DNA of 64,000 nt from Liolophura sinensis (taxonomy: Eukaryota > Mollusca > Polyplacophora > Chitonida > Chitonidae), in contig NC_088298.1 of the NCBI RefSeq assembly GCF_032854445.1, forward strand, positions 19,794,793 through 19,858,792. The letters run 5' to 3'. Position numbers and translations under genes: made by a program. The notes below the pieces were generated by a model that worked only from the letters and a program-made list of their open reading frames with translations, did not search any database and had not been told where the DNA came from. Of the stretch, positions 29,135 to 40,559 are shown piece after piece (the first letter of the stretch is position 1; the number at the start of each line of letters is the position of its first letter).

Positions 29135-30020
29135 TAACACTGTATGTATATATACTTCCCTACATTACAACTTGATGATCAACCAATAATTAGCAAAAAT
29201 ACCCACGACATTTCAATCAACTCTTTAAGTGTACAAAACAAAATATAAAGTGCATGAATGTACATGTACATGTACACACAGAAGTAGAAGTAAACAGGAA
29301 TGTAATCCTTGACAGACAGACCTAACTTACCTGTGAAGCTACAGAGCAGGTGAGAATGAACTGCCTCGTTAGAAGGAGATGACAATTTACATGTCCACTG
29401 AACCTCTACCTTACCATCAATTGTTACAATATCACCATGGAAACAAGCAATAAATAACTCAACTAGAAGTATAGATGTTTGTTGACGGGTTTACCTGACA
29501 ATTCCCAGATCTACCTTGATAAATCGCCCTCTGTTTACACCTGACGTAAGAGTTCTAGTGGTGGATCAGTAATCTCAGCACCAAATACATCTGCCAGAAC
29601 AAACTCGTTAGAGCTTTAACAATAAAGCAGGGCTTAACATTAACAATGATCTGATGGTTTAAGGTCAGCAGAATTTTAGTAGGGCCAGCAGAGCTCAGCA
29701 AGAACTGGTCCAACTGGCCTGTGGTTTAATTAAGTTACATACACCTAATAATTATGATCATCTAAAACATGGCTTCAAAGAGACTGTTAACAGTTTAATT
29801 CTTTGGGAATTTGACTTTGCATATCATTATTCTGGTCAACTGACAGTCTGAACTGTGATTTGGGTACTTCGGGCACTTTGCTTACTAATGGCCCACAACT
29901 GAAGTGCCAGCTAATATCAAAGAAGACTACTGGATTTCTATTGGCCAGTGACTTGGTGAAAAAATTGACCCATGTAAAGCAAACTGACTTGCATGATAAT
30001 CCATGCAGCTACCACATTTT
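29135..30020. other. Unassigned interval
   Basis: Apart from a donor-like CACAG|GTAAGT on the minus strand at 29331, nothing was recognised. Confidence 0.45.
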
Positions 30021-30027
30021 TCTGAAT

Positions 30028-30722
30028 AATGCAGATCCTAGTATGAATAATCCAGATCCTAGAATGAATAATCCAGATCCTAGTATGATTAATCCAGATC
30101 CTAGTATGAATAACCCAGATCCTACTATGAATAATCCAGATCCTAGTATGAATAATCCAGATCCTAGTATGATTAATCCAGATCCTAGTATGAATAATCC
30201 AGATCCTACTATGATTAATCCAGAGCCTACTATGATTAATCCAGATCCTACTATGAATAATCCAGATCCTACTATGATTAATCCAGATCCTAGTATGATT
30301 AATCCAGATCCTACTATGAATAATCCAGATCCTAGAATGAATAATCCAGATCCTACTATGATTAATCCAGATCCTAGTATGAATAATCCAGATCCTACTA
30401 TGATTAATCCAGATCCCAGTATGATTAATCCAGATCCTACTATGAATAATCCAGATCCTACTATGATTAATCCAGATCCTAGTATGATTAATCCAGATCC
30501 TACTATGAATAATCCAGATCCTAGTATGAATAATCCAGATCCTAGTATGATTAATCCAGATCCTACTATGAATAATCCAGATCCTACTATGATTAATCCA
30601 GATCCTACTATGAATAATCCAGATCCTACTATGATTAATCCAGATCCTACTATGATTAATCCAGATCCTACTATGAATAATCCAGATCCTACTATGAATA
30701 ATCCTAGTATGAATAATCCATA
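30028..30722. repeat. 18-bp tandem array, about 38 units
   Basis: The unit is AATCCAGATCCTACTATG. Nearly all variation is at two sites, C/G in CTA(C/G)T and A/T in ATGA(A/T)T. A three-unit pattern recurs. The unit is divisible by three, so frames are open on both strands. On the plus strand it would read NPDP(T/S)M. Confidence 0.97.
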
Positions 30723-30849
30723 ATCCAATAATAAGATTGTTTACCAATCCAGAATCTATCACAGCAGACAACACTGCCCCCCGGTAATCTACAATATCAC
30801 AAGAATCCATCGAGTTCATTGTCTGTGCATGTAATACATCAACCAAGAG

Positions 30850-31400
30850 TGCAGAATTACTGACAAAACTGCCAATAGCAATCTACAACAACTGCCAAAT
30901 ATGCACAACCTAATACTTCACAAAAACCAACAGTGCTCAGCTCATCACAATGTAATATAGCTACCTGTATAAGTTACCCACTATATGCAGATTTCAAACC
31001 CAGGGTTTATATCACCATATGCCCTTCTCAACGTGCGGATAATGATTTTGTCCCTACATTGAATATTTATCAAATACAAAGCCAGTCTGGTGTAAATGTA
31101 ACGCTGAGCTAAGGAATATTATGCTAGCTATGTTGATTACAGACAGCGCTGGAATAGTGGTGTGACGTCACAATGACGTACCATGGAACGCAGCGTCCCA
31201 AAGAAAAATGACCGTCAGCCTGCGTAATAATTTAGTGGACTGCAGAGTATGAATTTAGTGTCACAAAAAAAAAAATGATGTCAGTCTGTGCAGTAATTCA
31301 GCTGCTCAGGGGTTAAATGTCATATACTTTTCAATAACCAGTGGGAGCAATGTTTGAAATATAAATCAAACATGTACATTTAAATAAATTTTATTTGCTC
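30850..31400. other. Unassigned interval
   Basis: AT-rich. No recognised exon or repeat family. Confidence 0.5.
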
Positions 31401-31418
31401 ACCTGGCATGGATGTAAT

Positions 31419-31684
31419 TTATTTATTTATTTGACTGGTGTTTTAAACTGTACTCAAAAATATTTGACTTATATGATGGCGGCCAGCATTATGATGGGAG
31501 GAAACCAGGCAGAGCCCAGCTGAAACCCACAACCATCCGCAGGTTGCTGCCATACCTTCTCAAGTGCGGCCGGAAAGGAAGCCAACGTGAGCTGGACTTG
31601 AACTCACAGCGATCGCATTAGTTAGAGGCTCCTGAGTCCTTACGCTGCGCTAACGCGCTGACCAACTGAGCCACGGTGGCCACC
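31419..31684 (-). mobile_element. SINE family S1, full length, with target-site duplication
   Basis: CATGGATGTAAT flanks both sides (31407-31418 and 31685-31696). The head reads, reversed, GTGGCTCAGTTGGTCAGCGC. Confidence 0.95.
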
Positions 31685-32266
31685 CATGGATGTAATGCTG
31701 CATAACGAAAAAAATATGTCAGTAGTTCAGTTTACAAAAGTGAATGATCAAGGTCAGTGAAAATTTTAGACACATAATTTCAATCTGACATTTTTGGGAT
31801 GGCAAACTTCTATTTTAAGACAGGCCCAATAATCTACATGTATCTTCAAACTTATTTTCACCTGTTAAATTAACCATACACAACCCCAGAAATAGGCCAT
31901 AATTACCCATAATTAATGACCTGATATTAGCCTGACTGCAATCAGACACACCAATCCTACAATAAGTCCAGGATATGTAATTACTAACTAATGGGGACAC
32001 CTAGTTCTTGTTCTGTGTGTTAAGTTGATGTTGTCTGGCAAATCCTGTTATGCTGTCCTGAGGTAGATTGATAAGCAGTGTCCAAAACTTCTAACCAGAC
32101 ACCTACACAGACACCAAACACTTTTTCGTCTTTCTCTTTCGCAACATTTCTTCTATAGCTATAAAGCTGTGCTTTCGCGAATGTGTGATTGTGTTGCATG
32201 TTAGGTCATACGATTGCTTGAGGAATTTGTTCCAGTTTTCCCACAGCCCATGCATTGACAACTGCC

Positions 32267-32267
<1 letters not shown>

Positions 32268-32337
<70 letters not shown>
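32268..32337. repeat. (TA)n microsatellite
   Basis: About 34 uninterrupted TA units. Confidence 0.99.
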
Positions 32338-32339
<2 letters not shown>

Positions 32340-32360
32340 TGAGCTGAAATATAATCCACT

Positions 32361-32595
32361 ACTGTTCACCAGGTAAGAGCTGAAATCTTCCAAAGGCTGA
32401 ACTGTTCACCAAATAAGAGCTGAAATCTTCCAAAGGCTGAACTGTTCACCAAATAAGAGATGTAATCTACCAAAGGCTGAATTGTTCAAGACCTGATTTG
32501 TCTAACAGACAACAGCTGATCTGTTAAACAGACAACAGCTGATCTGTTTAACAGACAACAGCTGATCTGTTTAACAGACAACAGCTCAAATGTTC
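32361..32595. repeat. Two short arrays: 40-bp x3, then 23-bp x4
   Basis: 40-bp units begin ACTGTTCACCAAATAAGAGC (32361, 32401, 32441). 23-bp units contain CAGCTGATCTGTTTAACAGA (32513, 32536, 32559, 32582). Confidence 0.93.
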
Positions 32596-33014
32596 TTCAG
32601 ATAAATGCTGAATTTTACCAAAGGTTGATCAAGTTATGCCACACTTAAATTCTGAAATTGTTAACCAGAAAAATTCTCAACTGTTTAATGAAAAAAAAAT
32701 CCTGATTCAGTGGTTGATATTACATTCACAACAAAGCATGAATGATACATGGCCGAAAATTCAAATATGTCACATGCGTGTAGATTTAGATGTTTCAATA
32801 ATAAGTCATGTTAGCTTTATGGGCGAGTAAGCGGGGTGGGTGTGGGTGGTGGGTGTCTGACTTCTCAGACTCTCAGTTGTTCATGCACGCACATGTACCT
32901 GTCAATGGTAAAAGCCTTACATACGCACGGTGAGATCATGTTTTTATCCAGACACAAATGTGGAAGAAAAGGTAGTGTTTTGCCACACCTATGTTTGCAT
33001 GTATGGATAGGTTA

Positions 33015-33208
33015 CCCTAAATGATCTAACATTTCGCCCACAATAGTACATTTTTAAAAGCAAATAAAAGTCACAAAATGCTATTTTTGGCGCGGAAATT
33101 TACAAATTTTCAAGTAAAATATCATTACATTACAGCAAATCTTAAAATCAACACAACTCAGGAAAATGGGCCTGTTAGTCAGGGACAAAATGCATGATCA
33201 TTTTAGCG
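33015..33208. mobile_element. Small TIR element family M1
   Basis: Begins CCCTAAATGATCTAACATTT and ends GATCATTTTAGCG, flanked by TA; about 194 bp, so slightly deleted. Confidence 0.85.
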
Positions 33209-33386
33209 TAATTGCATCCATTGGGCTGAAAATATATTTATATGGAATACATGGAAGTTGATAAAATATATTACAATCTGAAGGCAATCACATGTATGTA
33301 CTTTAATGATAATACCCTAAAAATCCCAGACAAATATTAGGACAAAATGAAGTTGATATGCTAGAGGAACCTTCTCTGATCTGGAA

Positions 33387-33442
33387 CTCGCCACGATATG
33401 GCTGCAAAACTGCCGATGTGGCGTTAAGCCATAAACATTCAT
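33387..33442 (+). mobile_element. Tiny retroposed repeat S4 (~55 bp) with target-site duplication
   Basis: CGCCACGATATGGCTG through AAGCCATAAACATTCAT. TCTGATCTGGAA is duplicated at 33375-33386 and 33443-33454. The same body occurs at 47684. Confidence 0.88.
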
Positions 33443-33549
33443 TCTGATCTGGAAAGCTTATTTTATGAATTCTGGTATGGAGAAAGGCCGAGTAATTGTA
33501 CATTCTCAGATCAGAAAGTACAAAGGGTTAAGGGACTTTGTTACCCAGA

Positions 33550-34090
33550 AATGTACAGTTTTTTCCCGGACTTAAACGTTAGCATTCGTGCTACATAATA
33601 AACAATTTCTATATTTACCTGTGGGAAGGAGTAGGGATAAGAACTGCGCAGATAGCACGGGGCTATGTTTTCGTTCAGATACTTTATGTATGGTGACATG
33701 GCCAAAATATGCTTGGTTAGACAAATGAGACCTGTCAGACGAATTTAGGAAACTACGGCTGCTGTACTTTCCTGACCGAGAAAGTACGGTGTTCTGAAAA
33801 GAGTGACAACAAGCGTTTAAGGTAGATTTATGTGTCTCTGATACATGTTAGTGTTCAAAATCTCAACAATTTTGATTTTCAAAAGTAATTTATATTTCAC
33901 AGATCAAATTTTTAGAGGATTTAGGATATCCTTAATGGCACCAGATTTGGACGATCAATCACAGAGATATGCCAGCAACACACAATCATAATTTCCCTAG
34001 AGACCATCAGTTACCTCTACATCTATATCTGACATGTATCATTCTGAAAACTAACAAATATGTTTCCCTCCAGTATACATATGTATAAGA
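33550..34090. other. Unassigned interval
   Basis: No repeat family, exon or regulatory element was recognised. Confidence 0.5.
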
Positions 34091-34092
34091 CC

Positions 34093-34235
34093 TACCCTAA
34101 TCCCTCAAGCTTCACCAAAACTACATTGTTTGGACTAGCCAATTCCAGGGCTTCACAAAAAGTATAATTTTCATCGGACTACACAGAATAATGCCCTCAG
34201 AAGTTGCCTGAATAAACACCTTGACAACATAAATA
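34093..34235 (+). mobile_element. Small TIR element family M2, deleted copy
   Basis: TACCCTAATCCCTCAAGCTT joined to GGGCTTCACAAAAAGTATAA and the right half, lacking part of the middle and the extreme right end. Confidence 0.75.
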
Positions 34236-34659
34236 ATAATGTGCGCAAATTCACTGAAAAAAGTTCTTTACAGTTCGACAAGATTAAAGATTTACCAGTA
34301 CGTACAAGTGTAAAGTGTAAATACAAAGTATTTGGATATAAAGAAGAGACAATTAGAGTAATTACCACTTAATGCATTTTAACATGCTTGTGCAGCAGCA
34401 CATGAGAATATGCAGCAGAGCGCAAACCTTAGGAAAGGGACAAACAAAGATGTCAACCATGAAGACAAGAAGAAAACATTTACGACAAGAATTAAACATT
34501 TACGTACAGAACGAGACAATTAAGAGTACAAACCAAATTCACTTCAAATCTAAACCAGCACAAAATTACATGAAAAAGCTTTTTCCCTGAAGGTCTCCAA
34601 GATAAGATCTATAAAAATCTCGGCTACATTCCGTTACCTGCTGGATTAATGGGTGGACC

Positions 34660-35105
34660 AATAACAAAAGGTAGAAGACATTTAACCTTTGATCTCAATG
34701 ATGTACCGTTGTTACACAGGTAAGAATGTTTTCATTCAACGTACATACAGATAACAAACAGCCCAGCATAGTCTTTGAAGAAAATGGTTCAGACATTTCT
34801 CAAACACACAGGTGTCAAAACTGCAAATGATGACAACAATCTTTTATATCAACTATCAGCCATTAACAAGGTACTGCGTACAAAAAGTATAATTTAATCA
34901 GTCAACACAGAATAATGCTTTCAGAATATGCTTGAACAAATACCTTGCAAACATGTAAAAAGGCTGATAAATTACTGTAATGGTTGGACTAAAGACAAAA
35001 TGCGCGAGATATTTAACCTTTGATCTGAACGATGTATGGTTGCACAGGAAAGAATGTTCTCAATAAAGACACACACAGAAACATTCCAGCACAGTCTTAA
35101 TGAAC
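34660..35105. repeat. ~110-bp segmental duplication with M2 fragment between
   Basis: ATTTAACCTTTGATCT...GATGTA...CACAGG through CACAGTCTT(A/T) appears at about 34678-34780 and 35011-35100. An M2 right half (34877-34978) lies between the copies. Confidence 0.75.
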
Positions 35106-35127
35106 GCAATGCTTCAAATCTAAAATG

Positions 35128-35416
35128 GGGGCCTCCATGGCTCAGTTGGTTAGCGTGCTAGCGTATGACCCAGGAGTGTCTCACCAATACGGTTCAAGTC
35201 CAGTTCAAGAACACTGTCAATGTGAGTTCAAGTCCAGCTCATGTTGGCTTCCTCTCCAGCCATACATAGGAAGGTGTGCCAGCAACCTGTGGATAGTCGT
35301 GGGTTTCCCCCAGGCTCTGCCCGGTTTCCTCTCAACCTGATGCTGGCTGCCATCGTATAAGTGAAATATTCTTGAGTACGGTGTAAAACACCAATCAAAT
35401 AAAATAAATAAATAAA
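35128..35416 (+). mobile_element. SINE family S1, full length, with target-site duplication
   Basis: The head GGCCTCCATGGCTCAGTTGG is the A-box-bearing tRNA-like region, followed by a B-box-like GAGTTCAAGTCC and an AAATAAATAAAT tail. TCAAATCTAAAATG flanks both sides (35114-35127 and 35417-35430). A small internal insertion near the B box partly repeats 'gttcaagtccag'. Confidence 0.95.
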
Positions 35417-35924
35417 TCAAATCTAAAATGTATATGCACATGGAACACTCTTATAATTACTGGGTATAATCTCAAAGTGGCTGGAATAAGTTATCACCCC
35501 TTGACAAAGTACAATATGGCTACAGTGGAACTGACAAACTTTCAGACTGAAAATCACAGCCAAACTAACATGAGCTGGAACTGATCTGGCAAATGGATTG
35601 ATCAAAATGTCCATGTAGTGTGCAAAATGACAATGCAAATTAATCCAACCCAAAATTCACTATCAAGACAATATACATTTACTTATACCAGGAAAACACA
35701 GGAAACTACTACACAATAACATTGCATTTGGATAAAATTGGATGTACCTGCCACAAAAATTTCAAAATACCAAATGCAACATAATACTTGTACCCGTGTG
35801 TTCCTACAGAGCTAGAGACCACTTCTCAAGGGTTTCCTTGATGTCAACATCACATTTACTCTCAACTATGTCTTCTGTGGAACTTTGCTTCCTTTAACAG
35901 AGAACTGCATGTAAATGTACATAG

Positions 35925-36790
35925 CTGACAGTCCACACTGTCAACTTGCACAGTCAAATGAGAGCCTTACATCTGCATCTGACAGATCACCCTGTCAACT
36001 GGCACAGTCAAATGAGAACCTTACATCTGCATCTGACAGGCCGCACTGTCAACTTGCACAGTCAAATGAGAACCTTACATTTGCATCTGACAGGCCGCAA
36101 TGTCAACTTGCACGGTCAAATGAGAACCTTACATTTGCATCTGACAGATCACCCTGTCAACTTGTGCAGTCATGTGAGAACCTTACATTTGCATCTGACA
36201 GGCCACACTGTCAACTTGCACAGTCAAATGAGAACCTTACATTTGCATATGATAGGCCACACTGTCACCTTGCACAGTCAAATGAGAACCTTACATTTGC
36301 ATCTGACAGTCCACACTGTCAACTTGTGCAGTTATGTGAGAACCTTACATTTGCATCTGATAGGCCACACTGTCAACTTACAGTCAAACGAGAACCTTAC
36401 ATTTGCACCTGACAGGCCACATTGTCAACTTGCACAGTCAAATGAGAACCTTACATTTGCATCTGACAGGCCATACTGTCAACTTGCACAGTCAAATGAG
36501 AAACTTACACTTGCATCTGACAGGCCACACTGTCAACTTGTGCAGTTATGTGAGAACCTTACATTTGCATCTGACAGTCCACACTGTCAACTTGTGCAGT
36601 CATGTGAGAACCTTACATTTGCATCTGACAGGCCACACTGTCAACTTGCACAGTCAAATGAGAACCTTACATTTGCATCTGACAGGCCACACTGTCACCT
36701 TGCACAGTCAAATGAGAACATTACATTTGCATCTGACAGGCCACACTGTCAACTTGCAGTTTCAAATGAGAACTTTACATTTGCATCTGA
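35925..36790. repeat. 54-bp tandem array, about 16 units
   Basis: The unit contains CACTGTCAACTTGCACAGTC, AAATGAGAACCTTACATTTG and CATCTGACAGGC. Variants with TTGTGCAGTCATGTGAG recur. Two plus-strand frames stay open because 54 is a multiple of three. Confidence 0.97.
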
Positions 36791-37114
36791 CGAATACAAG
36801 AACAAGTGCAGGAAAGCATGGTAAAACCAAGTGGTTTTGACAGTGCTCTGATCTGTCGAATCCAACTATTTATTTGCATATATTTTCTGAAACTCGCTTG
36901 TGGGCTCCCTTGCCAACAGGCTCTCAGTAAACTGATCAATCGAGTTGAGTTTACTGCTGAAGCACTCTCCACATAACAGTGTTGGGGATAGTACAGTCGA
37001 AAGCTAGCTAATCTTATTGATAATACCTTCACCATCACCATGTTCAGGTGTGGAAGGTGAAGCATGAATTCTCTGTTAATTCAATCACGTAAGATGTGCT
37101 GACATATACACGTA

Positions 37115-37320
37115 TGTATTCATTTGATTGGCGTTTTACGCAATACTCAACAATATTTCACTTATAAGACGGCGACCAGCATAATGGTTGGAGGAAACTG
37201 GTCAGAGCCCTGGTGAAACCCACGGCCATCCGCAGGTTGCTGACAGACCTTAAATTACAATGTACAACAGCAGAAGAAGCCAGCATGAGCTGGACTTGAA
37301 CTCACAGCAATCACAATCTG
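37115..37320 (-). mobile_element. SINE family S1, head-truncated
   Basis: TTTGATTGGCGTTTTACGC, GGAGGAAACTGGTCAGAGCC and GAGCTGGACTTGAACTCACA. Confidence 0.88.
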
Positions 37321-37474
37321 ACAAACAGATCATTTGATTGTTCACATAAATGTATAAAAGTACACATAAATATTTGATTGAATTTAGGGAGTTTAAGAAA
37401 AATTGCTTTTACTGATAACAGGGCTAACAGATTCCCTAAACTTTGAATAATTACCAGGGTATCGTCTCACTCAC

Positions 37475-37587
37475 CACCAATGTTGCCATTCACATCCAGT
37501 TTTCGCACCACATTTTGCTGGGTGGCTGGCTTCTTGGAAATCAGTGTTTCACAACACAATAAATGAGGCGAGATGAACATGATGATT
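37475..37587 (-). CDS. Candidate upstream coding exon of the villin/gelsolin gene
   Basis: The minus strand has an acceptor-like CTGTACTACAG, an ATG at 37580-37578, 35 open codons and a strong donor G|GTGAGTG. The exon ends one base into a codon. Exon 1 at 25023 begins with the two bases that complete it, and its 11 bases before the ATG stay open, adding GVER before MSQSEV. The encoded end reads VRKLDVNGNIG. The intron would be 12.45 kb. Support is open frame, splice signals and matching phase only; I know no homologue for these residues. It could be the true first coding exon, an alternative start or chance. Confidence 0.5.
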
Positions 37588-37589
37588 CT

Positions 37590-38465
37590 GTAGTACAGCA
37601 ATTTTTTTCCAGGTGGTAAAATCCGAGAGAAATTGCAAAATTTCACAAAAAATTTAAAACTGCTTTGGGATGTTCTGCTTAGCCCAGGTGTGCACGTTTA
37701 CCTGTAGAGTTCGTTAGTGAGAACTGCCTCAGGTGAGCAATAAGTAATAACGTGTCTGATTGAGTCCACTATGCTGCGGACGGGTCACAGGTTGTCGTGG
37801 TCCTTCCCTAAAAATACTGCATAATGTGCTGGCTGCATTTAGTTACACTTAGATACGATACTTGAGGTGATCTAAATATCCTAAAAATAGCCCTAATAGA
37901 CACCAAAAAATTGGAAAGCTTTGAATCAAGATTGTAAGAGGAAAAAAATCCCAGAAGTGCCCAAAGGGAATCACCCTGGAGTGGATTAGTATTTTTTCAC
38001 AAATTCCTAATAAATTTTTTTAATACATTATAATGATATTTATGGGTCACTACCTGTTGGGATAATTGCTTTTTTGACACAGGTAAACTAGTCAAATTTC
38101 CTGTGATCACTGATATGCATGCACGCACACATCGCGCGGCGTGCATCCTCATGTCAGAAAATGCACACATATGTTAATATGCTGTTTATCAGCGCAACAA
38201 ATTATTCAAGTGCTTACAAGGGAAGCAAAAAACCTGTGACGAGAAAGTCACGACTGTGGTTACCTGAAGACGTAAGGGATTTATCTGAGTGTTTTATCAT
38301 GTCTCAATCAAAGCCAATCACAGGTATGTTAACCTTGGTGACCCAGGGTTTATACCTGGCAAACCTCTGTTACATCATGACCCAAGACAACACAACAGGA
38401 CGAGTCGGGCTACAGGCTTAAATTATAGGAGCTGAAAACCACAAAGTTTTTCTTGGGGTTTTCTC
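37590..38465. other. Unassigned interval with CpG-rich patch
   Basis: A plus-strand frame at 38119-38421 includes TRKSRLWLPEDVRDLSECF followed by a possible donor ACAG|GTATG at 38322. I recognise no family. Confidence 0.35.
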
Positions 38466-38580
38466 TAGTCTTAAAGCCCTGTCCAGACTATCCAACATGG
38501 TTCAACTTTTGTTGACTCAACAGCAAGTTGGATGCTGTTGAGGTAAGTTGAGTGTCCCGTCCACACTACAATCAGAGAGG

Positions 38581-38832
38581 TCAGCATTGTCCAACACTGT
38601 GGTCGTGTGTAAAACCATGTTGAGATGTGTTATTTGACCAAACTTGTGATAAATTGGAGGGAATTTTCCATCTTTCTCTCCAATGCATTAGACACAATGA
38701 CTTTCTTTTGTCCCTGTGTTTGTAATCTTTAGAGGGAGTGTTGTACAGAAAAGGGTATGTTTCACACTCCTGTATCAGCGAAACTTTCTCATCGTGAGAC
38801 CAGTTTCTCTCTTTCGTCTTTAGTGTCACCAT
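38581..38832 (-). pseudogene. Myb/SANT-like (MADF-like) protein remnant
   Basis: An ATG at 38832 opens 83 codons. Residues 10-42 have the pattern of a Myb/SANT-like domain: RNWSHDEKVSLIQECETYP, then LYN, and DYKHRDKR. Such proteins accompany PIF/Harbinger transposases. After DKR the expected helix pattern is lost and the frame soon ends, so it looks like a decayed fragment, perhaps frameshifted. Confidence 0.55.
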
Positions 38833-38999
38833 TTTGCCCAGGACACATGCCTTAAGACGGTCACGTTATTTCTACACGCCCGCTGATTGGCTACATTCAC
38901 TCAACTTGACTCAACTTGTTGACAAAAAATAAACACATGTACATTTCCAATTCAACAATGTTGGATGGTATTAGGTGTTGTTGAATGAAGTTGAAGCCC

Positions 39000-39125
39000 C
39001 AGACTACTCAACATGGCTCAACTTCTTGACTCAACTTCAAGTTGACTCTTGTTGAGTCTTGACTCAACTTCAAGTTGACTCTTGTTGAGTCTTGACCCAA
39101 CTTCAAGTTGACTCTTGTTGAGTCA
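39000..39125. repeat. 33-bp tandem repeat, about 3.5 units
   Basis: GACTCAACTTCAAGTTGACTC followed by TTGTTGAGTCTT, repeated. It is built from the same words as the terminal inverted repeats of the element. Confidence 0.92.
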
Positions 39126-39610
39126 ACAAAAGTTGAGTGATGTTGGATAGTAAGGGGCTTTAAGACTTCAATTTTTTATCCACCCTTGAACATAAATAAA
39201 AATGCCTAGATACACACCTGTATGATTTGAATAACTGATTACACTGGCTATATTATTCATACCTATACAATCATAACTCTTCAACTGTCTTTCAGCTGAA
39301 CAAATTTCTCAAGCCGGCATGGAAATGAGCAAACGGGACAAGGATGATGTCCTCGGCACCCGGTAGTATTTTGACGGGGGATCAACCATCACACCAGAAC
39401 AAAATGGCCACCTAAATAACTTCGTAACTTTGTCTTCATCGTTCTCACCAACTCATTATTCCCAGGCTTGTAAACGATTACAGATTCACACCACCTCTGA
39501 ATTACATTTTCTTCAATGATTTTGGATCCCAAGTATTATTTCAATCAATAAATGGCAACATAGATCTACATGTATTTACTAAGCACTATACTGGCTGCTG
39601 TTGTACAACC

Positions 39611-39827
39611 TATTAAAATGATCTAAAATTTCGTTCATGACTAAGCTGATCACTTTTCCATATTCTACGAGTTCACCCGATTTTAGAAAAGGGCTTTGAG
39701 AGGTGTTTGGACGCTATGGAGATATCCAACTGGAAAAAGTAAATTTTAAAACCAAAAGTAATATCCCATGACATTTATTTGTCTCGAAAAATGCTCTTTT
39801 GTGGTTGAATTTTTAAGCCATATAGGG
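39611..39827. mobile_element. Small TIR element family M1 (~217 bp)
   Basis: AAATGATCTAAAATTTCGTT through CTCTTTTGTGGTTGAATTTT and AAGCCATATAGGG. Terminal bases are diverged on the left. Confidence 0.82.
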
Positions 39828-39831
39828 AAGT

Positions 39832-39882
39832 GAAATATTTTTAAGTATGGCGTAAAGCACCAATGAAATAAATAAATATTTG
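39832..39882 (+). mobile_element. SINE family S1 tail fragment
   Basis: GTGAAATATTTTTAAGTATG, GCGTAAAGCACCAATGAAA and AAATAAATA, abutting the M1 copy. Confidence 0.8.
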
Positions 39883-40387
39883 TTAACGATTTCAGCTGAT
39901 TTGTACATCTAATATTGACTGTTTTCACGTTTGAGAAAAAAAAAAGAAAAAAGGAATTGTATATACTCTTTGAACCTGTTTATGTACTCTTGTGTAGGGC
40001 TTCTGCGAAAAAAAATTTTGTACCCTCTTTATATAAAAGTATCAATTCTTCATTCATTCAAGATGTCGGAGCCAGTGTAGTTTTCAACTTGAGAATGACT
40101 ATATTGAGAACTATTCGAAAATTAGAAACTAATTGTTAGGACAGCATTTGCCGGAATGGTGTCAGCTAAACCTTGAATAAATATCTGCATGACTACGTCC
40201 AGGACAATTTCCCATTTTGTACAAGAAACAAACAATTACAGACAACAAACATCTAAAAAAATTCAGGTTCATTTGTTATAAAATACTATTTTATGTATCG
40301 AAAGCTAAGGGGACTTTTACCTGTCTTGCTTACCTATCCCATTTCATTATTTCTTGGAAGTATAATTATGTTTATTTCAATACAAAC

Positions 40388-40548
40388 ATCCTCTCCAGCC
40401 ATACATGCGAAGGTCTGCCAGCAACCCGCGGATGGTCATGGATTTCCCCCCGGGCTCTGCCCGGTTTCCTCCCATCATGATGCTGGTCACTGTCATATAG
40501 TGAAATATTCTTGAGTGCATGGCATAAAACACAAATGAAATAAATCAA
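40388..40548 (+). mobile_element. SINE family S1, 5'-truncated
   Basis: CTCTCCAGCCATACATGCGA to AAATGAAATAAATC. CAATACAAACA occurs just before it (40378-40388) and just after it (40545-40555), a likely TSD. Confidence 0.88.
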
Positions 40549-40559
40549 TACAAACAAGA

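Larger units (their letters stand above)
38470..39172. mobile_element. PIF/Harbinger-like TIR element (~700 bp)
   Basis: Left end TTAAAGCCCTGTCCAGACTA and right end (reversed) TTAAAGCCCCTTACTATCCA are inverted repeats that continue through CCAACAT..(C/T)TCAACTTTTGTTGACTCAAC. The junctions fit a 3-bp TTA/TAA target. It contains a Myb/SANT-like remnant and, near the right end, a 33-bp tandem repeat. The Harbinger call rests on the target and this remnant; no transposase is present. Confidence 0.7.

Noticed and set aside
29331-29385. Possible alternative first exon ending CACAG|GTAAGT
   Set aside because: The donor is good and the phase would fit exon 1, but the frame has no ATG and no acceptor was found; too weak to list as a feature.
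29860-30846. 287- and 302-codon frames over the 18-bp array, reading NPDPTM-like repeats
   Set aside because: Open in several frames on both strands because the unit is 18 bp. There is no conserved flanking domain or splice context.
32836-33024. 62-codon plus-strand frame with a glycine-rich start
   Set aside because: No splice support and no recognised motif; it overlaps the left end of an M1 element.
35128-35230. tRNA gene-like A and B boxes
   Set aside because: They belong to the head of SINE S1 with target duplications and an AAAT tail, and do not fold as a complete tRNA. The same holds for the S2 and S3 heads.
35915-36840. Repetitive 165- and 292-codon frames
   Set aside because: The 54-bp array is open in two plus frames at once, the mark of a repeat rather than a coding constraint.
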